From NCBI GenBank assembly GCA_014281115.1, contig JACONQ010000025.1, positions 22,399 to 86,398 of the forward strand: a DNA stretch of 64,000 nt, written 5' to 3'. Position 1 is the first letter of the stretch. The number at the start of each line of letters is the position of its first letter. Source of the DNA: Laburnicola sp. R22_1 (Eukaryota; Ascomycota; Dothideomycetes; Pleosporales; Didymosphaeriaceae). The position numbers and the translations under genes were made by a program. The notes beneath the pieces are model-generated. The model was not told the DNA's origin and did no database searches. It worked only from the letters and a program-made list of their open reading frames with translations. Of the stretch, positions 11,298-21,080 are shown piece after piece.

Positions 11298-14200
11298 ATG
11301 GCTACCCCTACCACCTCGCAAGAAGCCTCCACCGCCTCGCACGAAGTCCCCATCGCCTCACAAGACAACACTGATGTGCCTGAGTATACCGGACCGTACG
11401 ATCGGTATGTCAAAGGAACAGGAATATCAGAGGAAACACTGCGCAAGGGAACAAGACCTGTGTATTGGAATGATGAGATCAACATGGCAAACAATCCTTC
11501 TCAGTTGGAAATGCAATCGTACGCGGCATATACTATTGCTGAGTATCGTGCGTCATACCAGAAAGGGACAGCTTTCTTGGAGTCATTCCAGGAAGACTTT
11601 GAAGGATGGGAAGAACACCATTTTTTGGAGTTAGGCCGTGCGTACAAGAGAGAGCTTGTAGCAGTCCTAAGAGAAAAGGGCATTAAGCTAAGGACAGATG
11701 CTAGAGCCACAAATACTAGCAAGCTGTACGAAGTAGCCCAAGGCAATGCAGATACCACTCGTACAACATTGCCTTCGCCAGCTCGCTCAACTCCTCGTAC
11801 GCAAACACCAAGGCCAATCTCAAAGACACCTGAGCCAGTTAGGCTGTCGCACGAACCCGAACAGAGCAAGCCGCTGCCACCGCAGGCACCTACACAGCTG
11901 CAGGTCCCTGCAGACATCTCAAGAGAACCTTCGCACGAGTACCAAAGACAATCCCATTCGTACGAACAACCGAATGAACCACCACTCTTCGCACATGGTA
12001 CCCAACTACCACTTCGCCCACCTGCTCGCGATTATCAAACGCCGTACGGAATAGAGCCACCACTAGTCAAACGCGAATCACAGGCACTGTACCAATCTAC
12101 ACAGACTGAGCCTATGCTACAATCCAACCCGTACGAGCTTCCACCCAAGCACAACCTACCTCCTCGGAGAATTCCAGCTGACAAGATGATCCAATTTCAA
12201 AAGGCATGGAACAAGGATAACAACTATACTGGAGCTCCGTACGACATTTTGGCAGACAAGACTAGGATCTTTATAGATCTATGCAGACGCCTAGATATTG
12301 CTGAGGATCAATACCCAGACATCTTTCCAGATATCCTTACTGGCCGTGCGGCACAGTATTACCTCCATACTATCCGTCCTGGACAATCGTGGAAGTGCTT
12401 GTACGAAGCACTTAACAGTCACTTTAACACTACTGTTAACCATAACCAGTATTGGACAGACTGGACCACGATGACTTTCGCACGATGCCAGCGCGAGAAC
12501 CCTAACAAGAGTCTGCACGAAGTCCTAGAGGCAATGATTGACAGGCTCACCCTCGCACAGAGAGCATTAGGTGCGGACTTCGCTGGGGAAATTCCTCTCC
12601 ATACTGCTGTCGTACGAGCATGCCGCGGACACCTAGAGCTAGAGCAGGCTATGTTCACCCCTAAGCCTACCTGTGAAGCTCTATTTGCTGATCTCCGTGC
12701 GTCAATCCAAGTTGCAATTGATCGCCAATCTAATCAGCACTTGCAAGAGGCTGATGCATACTACACTGATCGCAAATACAACTTTCCCGCACGAAGAGGC
12801 AGACCACCAGTCCCTCGCGGACGAGGATTTCGCGGACGATTCGTACCATCATTATCGCGATTCAGATCCCGATCAAACGACATTCGTACGAGACCGAAGA
12901 AGTGTTTTGTGTGCCATAAGGAAGGTTGTTGGTCTTCCAACCATCCGCGCGATGAGCGTACCCGCGCGACAAGGCAGTACATCACCTTCTATGAAGAGCA
13001 CAATGATGAAACGCCTTCGTACGAAACCGTTCAGTCCTACATTCAGGACATAGAAGGGTATGATGATGAGGGACCTGCTTCGCACGAAGAAGAGGAGCAG
13101 AGTGAAGATAATGAGGACGGCAACAATCAAGTGTCCTACCTGACCACTGCTGCCTATCTTTACCGCACGACTGGCGAACACATCTATAAGACAGAGCCAG
13201 AGGAGTGTGCGGAACAGTTTATCCTTGAAGATCGATACCGTACGACATACCAAGGTGAACTGTGGGATACAGGTGCAGCAAGGATTTCCACTGTTGGCAA
13301 AGCACAGCTAGAGGCATACGTACGAGAGAACCCCTGTACGAAGATCGATTGGACACCTAGCAACACCAACATCAGCTTTGGAGGTCAGAACCCACAAGGA
13401 TCTCTAGGAACCGTACGAATCACGAATCCAATAGGAACGGTTACCTACCACATCCTAGACACTCCAACACCATTCCTGCTGTCACTGGCAGATGCTGACA
13501 AGCTGGGTGCCTACTTCAACAATGTTCTAGATGTCATCGTACGAAAGGACGGCACAACTATACCTGTCGTACGCAAATGGGGACACCCTTTCTTCAATGT
13601 TAGCAAGGAAGAAACTGTGTCTTTCTTCACTGAACAAGAACTCCGTCGCCTTCATCGACGATTCGGACATCCCCGTACGGAAAGACTTCAGAAGATGCTT
13701 ACCAACGCTGGCCATGAAGTAGATGCCACCGTACTGAACGAAATTCAGAAGTTTTGCCACCACTGTCAATCGCACGAACAAGCCCCGCGTCGCTTCAAGT
13801 TCACTATTAAGGATGACACCCACTTTAACTATGAGATCATCATTGATGTCGTACGCATTGGAACTAGAGACGCACTGCATGTTGTGGATGCAGACACATT
13901 ATTTCAAGCTGCAATCTTCTTGAAATCAATGTCCGCACGAGATGCGTGGGAAGCCCTCTGTAGATGCTGGATCAATGTCTACCAAGGTCCACCTGACTAC
14001 ATCGTACATGACCCAGGTACGAACTTCGCATCAGATGAGTTCAGGAACCGCGCGAAGATTATTGGCGCAACCTGCAGGCAGATGCCCGTAGAAGCACATT
14101 GGGCAATAGGGAAGGTTGAGCGTTCGCACGCACCCCTCCGCAGAGCCTTCGACATTCTTAAGGCTGAACTGGGAGATCGTACGGATGAGGAGGACATCCT

Positions 14201-16349
14201 CCAGATGGCTGTCAAAGCTATCAATGACACTGCAGGCCCAGATGGCCTCGTACCCACACTGCTAGTCTTTGGCGCATATCCCAGGATTAACATAGATTCT
14301 CCCCCATCGCCCGACATTATCGCACGTACAAATGCCGTACGAAAGGCGATGAAGATGTTGCAGAAGGAAAGGGACAAGACTAACATTAATCGTGCGCTGA
14401 ACACCCGCAATGGTCCGTCAGCAGCGCACGAAGTCCTTAAGCTCCCACTTGGATCTGAGGTCATGGTCTGGAGAGAGAAAGGTGGATGGACAGGCCCGTA
14501 CAAGATCAAGGGCATTGAGGACAGAGATGTGATCCTTGACCTAGGGAATGGTCCAGTGAAGTTTCGCTGTACGCAAGTCAAGCCGTACTATCGCGAAGAA
14601 GATCACACTTTCCCACCATCGCACGAAGCAGATGATGCCGCCCCCGTGCAAAGAGATCCTCCAGAGAAGAGGAGGAGAGGCCGCCCAAGGAAGGATGCTG
14701 TATTCCTTTCCCAAAAGGAGACAAGCGATTGGGAACTGTCTCTGAAGCTCCGTGCGGAAGGTACAATCACAACACCTGGAGCACCTTTTGAAGAGTCAGA
14801 CCGCACGGAGATGAACGCTCTAATCGCCAATGGCACATTTGAGATTCTTCTCTTTGACCCATCCAAGCATAAGGGCAGAATCTTCAACCTCCGCCTCGTA
14901 CGAGAAGTTAAGGGCAAGACTACTCAACCGTACGAGAAATCCCGCCTTGTGTTTGCTGGCCACTCCGATGAGGAGAAGGACAAAATCCTTACCCAATCAC
15001 CCACCATCCAAAGAATGAGCCAGCGCCTACTCCTCGCGTTAGGAGCAAGCCTTCGGGCAACGTACGGAATGCATTTCGAACTGCGAGACATCACCCAGGC
15101 CTACATTCAGTCCACTGACAAACGGAACCGCACGCTCTATGCTAGACCACCCAAGGAACTGCGCACGAACTTTCCGCAAGACACAATCTTCCGCATCGTA
15201 CGACCACTCTATGGTGCAGCTGAATCAGGTCTTTACTGGTTCAAGACCTACCACAACCACCATAAAGAGAAACTTGGCATGAAGACTTCGTCGTACGACC
15301 CATGTCTGCTCATCACTGATGAAGGAGAGCACACCTTTGGGATCACTGGCCTTCAGACAGATGATACTCTCAGCATTGTCAATGAGAACTTCGCACGAAG
15401 AGAAGAAGAAGAGCTAAAGAAAGCAGCCTTCCGTGCGAAGGACAAGACTGTCCTTGCTGAAGACCAACCCATTGAGTTCAATGGTGGAAGAATTCGGCTT
15501 GTGCATGACACTATGGTTCTTACACAGAAAGGGCAAGCAAAGGGCCTTCGCACGATTAACCCTGAAGACAAGGGTGCCGCTCAGAGGTATGTAGAGCAGC
15601 GTGCGAGAGGCGCCTACATCGCATCTGTGTGCCAACCAGAAGCCGCATTCGATTTGTCTGTTGCCGCTCAGACTACATCACCCTCGCACGAAGACATTAA
15701 GGCATTAAACGCACGAATCCAATGGCAGATCAACAACAGTGAGCGCGGTCTCACCTTCATACCATTGGATCTTCAACGCGCGAAGCTGTTCATCTTCACT
15801 GATGGCTCATTTGCCAACAACAAGGACCTGAGCTCACAGCTGGGATTCCTGATCGCTCTAGGCAATGAGCATCGTACGGGTAATGGCGACAACTTCAAGA
15901 TCCTGGCAAACATCGTACACTGGAATTCAACCAAGTGCAAGAGAGTAACAAGGAGCGTTCTTGCCAGTGAGCTGTACGGTATGGTAGGAGGGTTTGACAA
16001 TGCTATTGCTATCAGCACAACCCTCCAGAAGATCGTACGCACGCTCAGTCTACCGCCAATTCCTGTGGTTGTCTGTACAGATTCGAAGTCTCTCTATGAC
16101 TGCCTCGTACGACTAGGAACCACGAATGAGAAGCGCCTTATGATTGACATCATGTCACTCCGCGAATCGTACGAGCACCGCGAGATCTCTGAGATCAGAT
16201 GGATCAATGGGAAGGACAACCCTGCTGATGCCTGTACGAAGAAGGCCCCAAACCAGGCTCTAGAGTCCTTAATCTCTAGCAACACCTTAACAATCACTGT
16301 TGAAGCATCAGTGGATCGCCTCGAGCCCGCCCGCGCGAGCTCTTCCTAG
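11298..16349 (+). CDS. Copia gag-pol polyprotein
   Basis: A 1683-residue single-frame polyprotein for retrotransposition: capsid, protease, integrase, reverse transcriptase and RNase H in Copia order. A gag region of about 530 residues, with a Q/P-rich stretch (about 150-290), is followed by a zinc knuckle with C536, C539, C544 and H549 (CX2CX4CX4H, a Cys/His-swapped form). Protease has D657-T-G. Integrase has H786/H791 and C820/C823, then catalytic D850, D905 and E941 (D-x35-E). RT has D1264 in LRDITQAY and D1355-D1356 in LQTDDTL, in place of the commoner YVDD. RNase H has D1502, E1558, D1595 and D1644. No stop or frameshift separates gag from pol, so any gag excess must come by processing or another route. 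The ATG at 11298 is the first of the frame and follows the leader repeats. It is probably functional. Confidence 0.97.
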   Translation: MATPTTSQEASTASHEVPIASQDNTDVPEYTGPYDRYVKGTGISEETLRKGTRPVYWNDEINMANNPSQLEMQSYAAYTIAEYRASYQKGTAFLESFQEDFEGWEEHHFLELGRAYKRELVAVLREKGIKLRTDARATNTSKLYEVAQGNADTTRTTLPSPARSTPRTQTPRPISKTPEPVRLSHEPEQSKPLPPQAPTQLQVPADISREPSHEYQRQSHSYEQPNEPPLFAHGTQLPLRPPARDYQTPYGIEPPLVKRESQALYQSTQTEPMLQSNPYELPPKHNLPPRRIPADKMIQFQKAWNKDNNYTGAPYDILADKTRIFIDLCRRLDIAEDQYPDIFPDILTGRAAQYYLHTIRPGQSWKCLYEALNSHFNTTVNHNQYWTDWTTMTFARCQRENPNKSLHEVLEAMIDRLTLAQRALGADFAGEIPLHTAVVRACRGHLELEQAMFTPKPTCEALFADLRASIQVAIDRQSNQHLQEADAYYTDRKYNFPARRGRPPVPRGRGFRGRFVPSLSRFRSRSNDIRTRPKKCFVCHKEGCWSSNHPRDERTRATRQYITFYEEHNDETPSYETVQSYIQDIEGYDDEGPASHEEEEQSEDNEDGNNQVSYLTTAAYLYRTTGEHIYKTEPEECAEQFILEDRYRTTYQGELWDTGAARISTVGKAQLEAYVRENPCTKIDWTPSNTNISFGGQNPQGSLGTVRITNPIGTVTYHILDTPTPFLLSLADADKLGAYFNNVLDVIVRKDGTTIPVVRKWGHPFFNVSKEETVSFFTEQELRRLHRRFGHPRTERLQKMLTNAGHEVDATVLNEIQKFCHHCQSHEQAPRRFKFTIKDDTHFNYEIIIDVVRIGTRDALHVVDADTLFQAAIFLKSMSARDAWEALCRCWINVYQGPPDYIVHDPGTNFASDEFRNRAKIIGATCRQMPVEAHWAIGKVERSHAPLRRAFDILKAELGDRTDEEDILQMAVKAINDTAGPDGLVPTLLVFGAYPRINIDSPPSPDIIARTNAVRKAMKMLQKERDKTNINRALNTRNGPSAAHEVLKLPLGSEVMVWREKGGWTGPYKIKGIEDRDVILDLGNGPVKFRCTQVKPYYREEDHTFPPSHEADDAAPVQRDPPEKRRRGRPRKDAVFLSQKETSDWELSLKLRAEGTITTPGAPFEESDRTEMNALIANGTFEILLFDPSKHKGRIFNLRLVREVKGKTTQPYEKSRLVFAGHSDEEKDKILTQSPTIQRMSQRLLLALGASLRATYGMHFELRDITQAYIQSTDKRNRTLYARPPKELRTNFPQDTIFRIVRPLYGAAESGLYWFKTYHNHHKEKLGMKTSSYDPCLLITDEGEHTFGITGLQTDDTLSIVNENFARREEEELKKAAFRAKDKTVLAEDQPIEFNGGRIRLVHDTMVLTQKGQAKGLRTINPEDKGAAQRYVEQRARGAYIASVCQPEAAFDLSVAAQTTSPSHEDIKALNARIQWQINNSERGLTFIPLDLQRAKLFIFTDGSFANNKDLSSQLGFLIALGNEHRTGNGDNFKILANIVHWNSTKCKRVTRSVLASELYGMVGGFDNAIAISTTLQKIVRTLSLPPIPVVVCTDSKSLYDCLVRLGTTNEKRLMIDIMSLRESYEHREISEIRWINGKDNPADACTKKAPNQALESLISSNTLTITVEASVDRLEPARASSS

Positions 16350-16373
16350 CCTCCACACAGGACTATTTCCTTA

Positions 16374-17153
16374 TTGTTTATTTATTCTTTCGCGCGATAC
16401 ATTTATTTAATTCTTTCCGCACGCACACATTACTTAAAAATGCGTTTTTTTCCTATCTATTTATTCGCACAGAAAGAGAAGAGACACAGCACACATTCAT
16501 TTAGAGAAGAGTTTTTCATTTCAGTACTTATGGACAATGTCCAGAAGTGTCTATCCTACCATCCAGCCCTATCCCGTGCGATGATCGCACCTAGCACCAT
16601 GGCTCTGCCACACGCAAGAACCGCACGATCCCGCCTGGAAGTTTGCCACCGTACGACACTCAGTAAAGGGCCCAGGGCCAGAGTTACCGCCACAGCGGTG
16701 AGCGCACGCAGTGCCCCTAAGGACACCGCGCGACTGGACAAGAAGCGCGCGAAAGTAGCCCTCGCGCCGAATGAGCTTAGCAACCCACAGACGCAGGTCC
16801 GTACCAGCCGCAAGAATGACATCGACATCGTGCGAAGGCAGATGTGCGACACGCAACTCCTCAGCCTATTTTCCACAGTTAGCATCCGTACGAAAGCAAA
16901 CAATGGAGGAACTTACATTGATGGAGATGCCCTGGATGAACGTACGGTTCGCCTGGGAACCAGTTGGGAGGGTGATGCGCATTCTTCCGCCCGGAAGAGC
17001 CACTACAGTGGCATTGAAGCCAGGGAGGCCCAGCTGGTTGAGACCCGCCGGTACAAGCGCCATTGTCTACACCAAGTCAGCATCGTACGGAGACAAGACA
17101 TCATACAACAAGGGACACAATTCAGCACCGTACGAAACAGGGAATTAGCTTAA
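16374..17153 (+). CDS. Uncharacterised ORF between pol and the 3' LTR of the Copia element
   Basis: A 259-codon frame begins 24 bases after the pol stop. An internal ATG at 16530 gives a 208-residue, basic, Ser/Thr/Arg-rich protein starting MDNVQKCLSYHPALSRAM, which looks more credible than the hydrophobic AT-coded N-terminal extension. A second plus-strand frame (16771-17148) overlaps it and also reads plausibly (PWMNVRFAWEPVGRVMRILP, later KTSYNKGHNSAPYE), so the true frame is uncertain. A frame change or intron could join parts of both. No transmembrane segment or known domain is recognised, so an envelope role is not supported. Copia elements usually end soon after RNase H, so this extra region is unusual whether or not it is translated. 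Confidence 0.4.
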   Translation: MFIYSFARYIYLILSARTHYLKMRFFPIYLFAQKEKRHSTHSFREEFFISVLMDNVQKCLSYHPALSRAMIAPSTMALPHARTARSRLEVCHRTTLSKGPRARVTATAVSARSAPKDTARLDKKRAKVALAPNELSNPQTQVRTSRKNDIDIVRRQMCDTQLLSLFSTVSIRTKANNGGTYIDGDALDERTVRLGTSWEGDAHSSARKSHYSGIEAREAQLVETRRYKRHCLHQVSIVRRQDIIQQGTQFSTVRNRELA

Positions 17154-17709
17154 CAAAAGAGAAAAGAGCCAGGGAGAAGGGACACGTACGGAGAGATGTT
17201 CGAAGTGGAGGATAAGAGAGAGAAGGACAGAGGGAGGAAAGCCCACCTTATATGCCTCTCCCTTCTGTCCAGAGCCTCAATTCCTACCCCTCATCGGCGT
17301 TTGTCTTCCCCTCATCCAACGTTGCACGATTGCCCAACATCGCTGCCTGAACAGATAAGACAACTAGGTCCACCCATCGTACGAGGAACAAACTGAGCAA
17401 AAGAACTCCGTACGAACAACACATCGTCGCCGCAATCTTGTTGTTGACTGCGCAATCTTACCCTTGACCGCTATTGGCCAGACCGCTACTCCACCACTGA
17501 TAAGCCTGATCGCGCCTCCGACAAATGGCAGCAAAGTACGACAAATAGTTACTTGATAGAATCTTCCTGTTAACTAGAGCAAACTAGCCAGAGCAGGAGG
17601 CGTACGGACAGGGGAATAATGAATGGACAGGGTGAATATTGGCAAGTAGATAGTTCGTGCGGAGGAAGGGAGAACCACTAACAGCAACCTCAAAACAAAA
17701 AGTTGCCAG
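17154..17709 (+). other. Copia 3' untranslated region
   Basis: Non-coding sequence up to the 3' LTR. It has purine-rich stretches (about 17155-17250 and 17660-17673), one of which may serve as the polypurine tract, and several CGTACG hexamers. A 66-codon open frame at 17196-17396 has no recognisable features and is not called as a gene. Confidence 0.7.
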
Positions 17710-17997
17710 TGTCCGTACACCGTACGGGCAAGGGCACCTGAGGGTGTTGAGGTTTCAATATTGCCGCACGATGGCATCACGTGGGGATCACGTGATGCCC
17801 GTGCGCCGCGGCCCGTGCGCCGCAAGATCTTCTCCTTTCCATCCGCACCCTCTCTAGAGACAAGCAATCAATACCAAGTCGTTCTGTTATGTTATTTCCT
17901 TTCCTCGTACGATCGCCCCGTACACCCTCCACGCTTGCCAGTATAGAGGATTAGAATTCGATGTCTATACAGCTAGCTGTAGAGTACCCATTCAACA
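17710..17997 (+). repeat. 3' LTR of the Copia element
   Basis: 288 bp, identical by eye to 10479-10766, followed by the TATAG target duplication. The 61-codon open frame present in both LTRs is a by-product of the LTR sequence. Confidence 0.97.
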
Positions 17998-18002
17998 TAT
18001 AG

Positions 18003-18955
18003 TCTTATATAACTAAAACTATAGCAGTTAAGAAATATATTAATAAAATAACTATAAAAAAGTTCTTACAAATGAGCACATCTTAGTACGCGTCTTCTAT
18101 TCTTATTATTAAAAAACTAGAAAGTAGATTACGTATTTGCGTTAATTATTATGCAATTAACGCTATTATAAAGCGTAATTATAATACACTACTATTATTA
18201 AAAGATATACTAGCGCGTATAAATAAGATAAGATTTAGACCTATTATAGACATAATTATAGATTTTAATAATATACGCGTTAAGAAAGGTAATAAAGAAA
18301 AATAGTATTTCTTATATAATATAGATTTTATAAGTACACTATTATACTATTTAGACTTACTAGAGCTTCTAGTACTTTTTAAATATATATTAATAAAATA
18401 TTATAACAACATCTAGATAACTTCTATATAGCTTACTTAGATAATATACTTATATATAGTAAAATTAAAAAGGATTATATTAAACACGTATAGACTATAG
18501 TTAATAAACTTAAATAAGCTAGTTTATATCTAAATATTAATAAGTGTTAATTTAAAGTTAAGAAGGTTAAGTATCTAGGAATTATACTAACTACTAAGAG
18601 TATTAAAATAGACCCTAAAAAGGTTTTAGGTAGTATATAACTAGCAGTTGCTATAGTTACTTAAAGATATATAGGCTTTTCCAGATTTTATAAACTTCTA
18701 CTAATAATTTATTAAAGGTTTTAGTTAGATTGCTCGCCTACTAATAAATCTAACTAAACGTAATATGCTAAAGAACTAGCTTATTAAACTAGAGACTTTT
18801 ATAGCAACTGTATTTAAAGCACTTAAGTAGGCCTTTATAATAGTATCTATCCTGGTCTATTTTAATCTAGATAAGAAAACCTAGCTAGAGACTAACGCGT
18901 TAGACTTTATTACTATAGCAGTACTATTATAAAAAAATAAGTAGGGCGTACTATA
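18003..18955 (+). pseudogene. RT and RNase H N-terminal relic of Gypsy B
   Basis: Translation just after the Copia insertion reads KKYINKITIKKFLQMSTS, then ILIIKKLESRLRICVNYYAIN and LLLLKDILARI. This is the K-K-x-D-G-x-L-R-x-C-V-D-Y-R-x-L-N region of Gypsy RT with an N replacing the catalytic-region D. The palm and thumb regions follow to about 18700. The start of RNase H (TNALDFITIAVLL, from T-D-A-S-x-x-A-x-G-A-V-L) lies at about 18895. The frame is cut at 18955 by the Fot1-like element and resumes at 21083. Confidence 0.75.
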
Positions 18956-21080
18956 CCGTAGCTTGGCAGTTAGTGCACAGCGTTAGTTAATGCACACCCC
19001 CAACACGATCGCTCGACCAGCAACATGAGGCTACTAAGCTACCCACAATCAATATTATCACGAGATTTTCTGGAGTTAAGGTCTCCTAGGCCTGTAGATA
19101 ATTGCTAGCTACTCAGATTATAGATATCTACTTAGTGTTCTAATAATTCGGCCACTGCGCGATGAGGGCGTTGATAGAGCAGATGCAGCTTTATCAACGC
19201 GTATAGGTGCCAACGCAGGCTTTTTTTCTTAATAGGTAGAACAGTAGACTCTAAAGCCTTTTTATTACCCTTTTTAGCTAATTTAATGCGATTTTAAAGT
19301 TGTTGATTGGCCCTACAAGTCTGTTAATTAAGGCGTCGCTCAGAAGCCTTATCGGCCCTCTGCTTTGCGCGCGCATCTCTAGCAGCTGCTTAAGCAACAC
19401 GCTTCTCCTAGAGTAGTCTTACTTTAAGCTACTAGCTAGCTTAACAGGCCTCTGCTTGCTCACTTTTTTAAAGCTGTAGTTGCTGCGCTTTAGCATCTTT
19501 TTCATATTAATAATCACGTGCCCGCTGTACGCTATAAGGTGACTAGAAAATAGCTCCACCATAATACTCATCTGGCCGATCAAGAGGTAGAGGCCTGCCT
19601 CGCTTTAAGCGTTTCTTCTGCCTTGCTAGAGCCTCCTGCAGGCCTTTGTTTTCATGCTCTAGGAGTTACTTTTATACAGAAATTGAGTGTACAGTTCAAC
19701 TTAGCTTCTTGGCCTTATTACTACCCCCTACATTAACAATAGCCTTTAGAAGCCTATTAATCTTTCTCTAATCTAAAGCACTAAGTACTAAGGTTAAGCT
19801 CTCTCGTAATTGTTGATTAGAAGGCACAGCCTAATCAAATCGCTTGAGAATAGTTATCAGATCCAGCGGGGAGATGCCTATAGCTTTAAAGGCCTAGAGT
19901 ATTAATAGCTGCCTCATAGTGTTAACCCAAGCCTTCTAGAATAGGCTGAAGAAGTCTCTCTTAGCAATAGAGGCTAGCCCCTAGCTGTTCTATAGGAAGG
20001 CTAATAGCTCATTTAAATACGCAGTTAATAGAGGCTTAAACACGCAGACATCTAGAGGCTGCAACGTATGGGTTAAATAGGGTAGATAGATGGCTAACAG
20101 GATCCTATTACAATCACAATAGTCAATAAAATTCATAGTGGTATAAGATCCATAGCCATTAAGGATTAATAGTCAATATAATTATCCAGCTTTTAACTTT
20201 GTGAGGCGATTAAACACCTGTTAAAGCCATGCTAGGCCTATCTAATTATTTGTCTAGCCAGATTCTAATGCTATAATAAAGGCCTAATAGTGTTAAGAAT
20301 TAAGGTCCTCTATTCAACTTAATTATATATCCGTAGAGGTGGCCTAATAGATTAGAGCTAGATCTAGGGCAGATCTGTCGGTGCATATACAGGCTATGAG
20401 TGATATCCACTCGCAGCTGCCATCCTAGATAGCTTGCCTTACAGCCTTGCTCTCGTACAGAGGCCTATTAAAGATCCTCTTTAAGCGGGAGGTGATGCTG
20501 AGTAGGAAGCCTTTCTCGTCCATATTGTAGATATCTCGAGCCTCGATCTAATATTACTTAATCTTTTATTATAGGAGGTTAAAGTAGAGCTTATATTTAG
20601 CTAAGAAATCAGATTTATAGCGATTACTATTAATGCTAGCTGTCTATTATAATATTAAGGATTTAGCGTTGCGCCTAACAAAGCGATTAACCTATAATAA
20701 GCTAACCTCCTTTTTAGCTATAGTAGAGGCAAAGCTTTGTATTATAAGCTGTGTAGGAGAAAGGCCACGTTTAGTAAGACGTTTAATATAGCGTAGAAGC
20801 TCCTATTCTTATTTTTTGCTAAGATTTCGACGCGTAGAGTTGGTAGTTGCACGCGCCTGTGTAAGGCGTTAATGCCTTCGCATTAACATAGTCCGCACAA
20901 CATCATAGTCCTTCGCAATTTAATTGTATAAAAAATATTCTGCTAGTTCTCGCGATTCGATTACTGCAATTGCGGCCTTAATTAGATCCATATTAGTGGA
21001 TATGCGGCGTGTTAAAGTTAGACTATCGCATTAGTGGAGTGTGTATTGACTAACGCTGTGCACTAACTGCCAAGCTACGG
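18956..21080 (-). mobile_element. Fot1/pogo-type DNA transposon inserted in Gypsy B
   Basis: 2125 bp with terminal inverted repeats starting CCGTAGCTTGGCAGTTAG and ending with the reverse complement, flanked by TA on both sides (18954-18955 and 21081-21082), the target duplication of Tc1/mariner-pogo elements. The terminal repeat holds a duplicated box, GTTAGTGCACA then GTTAGTYAATRCACA. Base composition is less AT-skewed than the surrounding Gypsy remnant, and stops are fewer. The insertion lies in the RNase H region of Gypsy B. The transposase is on the minus strand. Confidence 0.92.
19200..20991 (-). pseudogene. Fot1/pogo transposase relic
   Basis: Read from ATG at 20991, the minus strand gives a psq/CENP-B-type DNA-binding N-terminus (LLRYIKRLTKRGLSPTQ). 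MDEKGFLLSITSRLKRIF follows at about 20475-20530, holding the first DDE aspartate. Then NGYGSYTTMNFIDYCDCN carries the second block with D lost to N, and YLTHTLQPLDVCVFKPL holds the conserved L-Q-P-L-D-V. A lysine/glutamate-rich tail runs to about 19200. The family normally cuts and pastes the element at TA sites. Ten or more TAA/TAG stops and the lost aspartate make it inactive. The C-terminal limit is approximate. Confidence 0.85.

Larger units (their letters stand above)
10479..17997 (+). mobile_element. Intact Ty1/Copia LTR retrotransposon
   Basis: A 7519 bp element with 288 bp LTRs (10479-10766 and 17710-17997) that look identical base for base, start TGT and end ACA. It is flanked by a 5 bp target duplication TATAG (10474-10478 and 17998-18002). 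It carries one uninterrupted gag-pol frame, a long leader with tandem repeats and a ~1.36 kb 3' region with further open frames. Its base composition is balanced, against AT-rich surroundings, with no TAG/TAA decay. Identical LTRs and an open frame indicate very recent insertion, after RIP had already damaged the host element. No confident primer-binding site could be matched after the 5' LTR; purine-rich GGAGGAAGGGAGA at about 17660 is a weak polypurine-tract candidate. Confidence 0.96.

Noticed and set aside
10789..11342. Several 76-78 codon minus-strand ORFs in the Copia leader
   Set aside because: They repeat with the 130 bp tandem unit and are by-products of it.
16556..16903. 115-codon minus-strand ORF opposite the Copia 3' region
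   Set aside because: GC-rich antisense of a coding-like plus-strand frame; arginine/leucine/alanine-rich shadow without domain.
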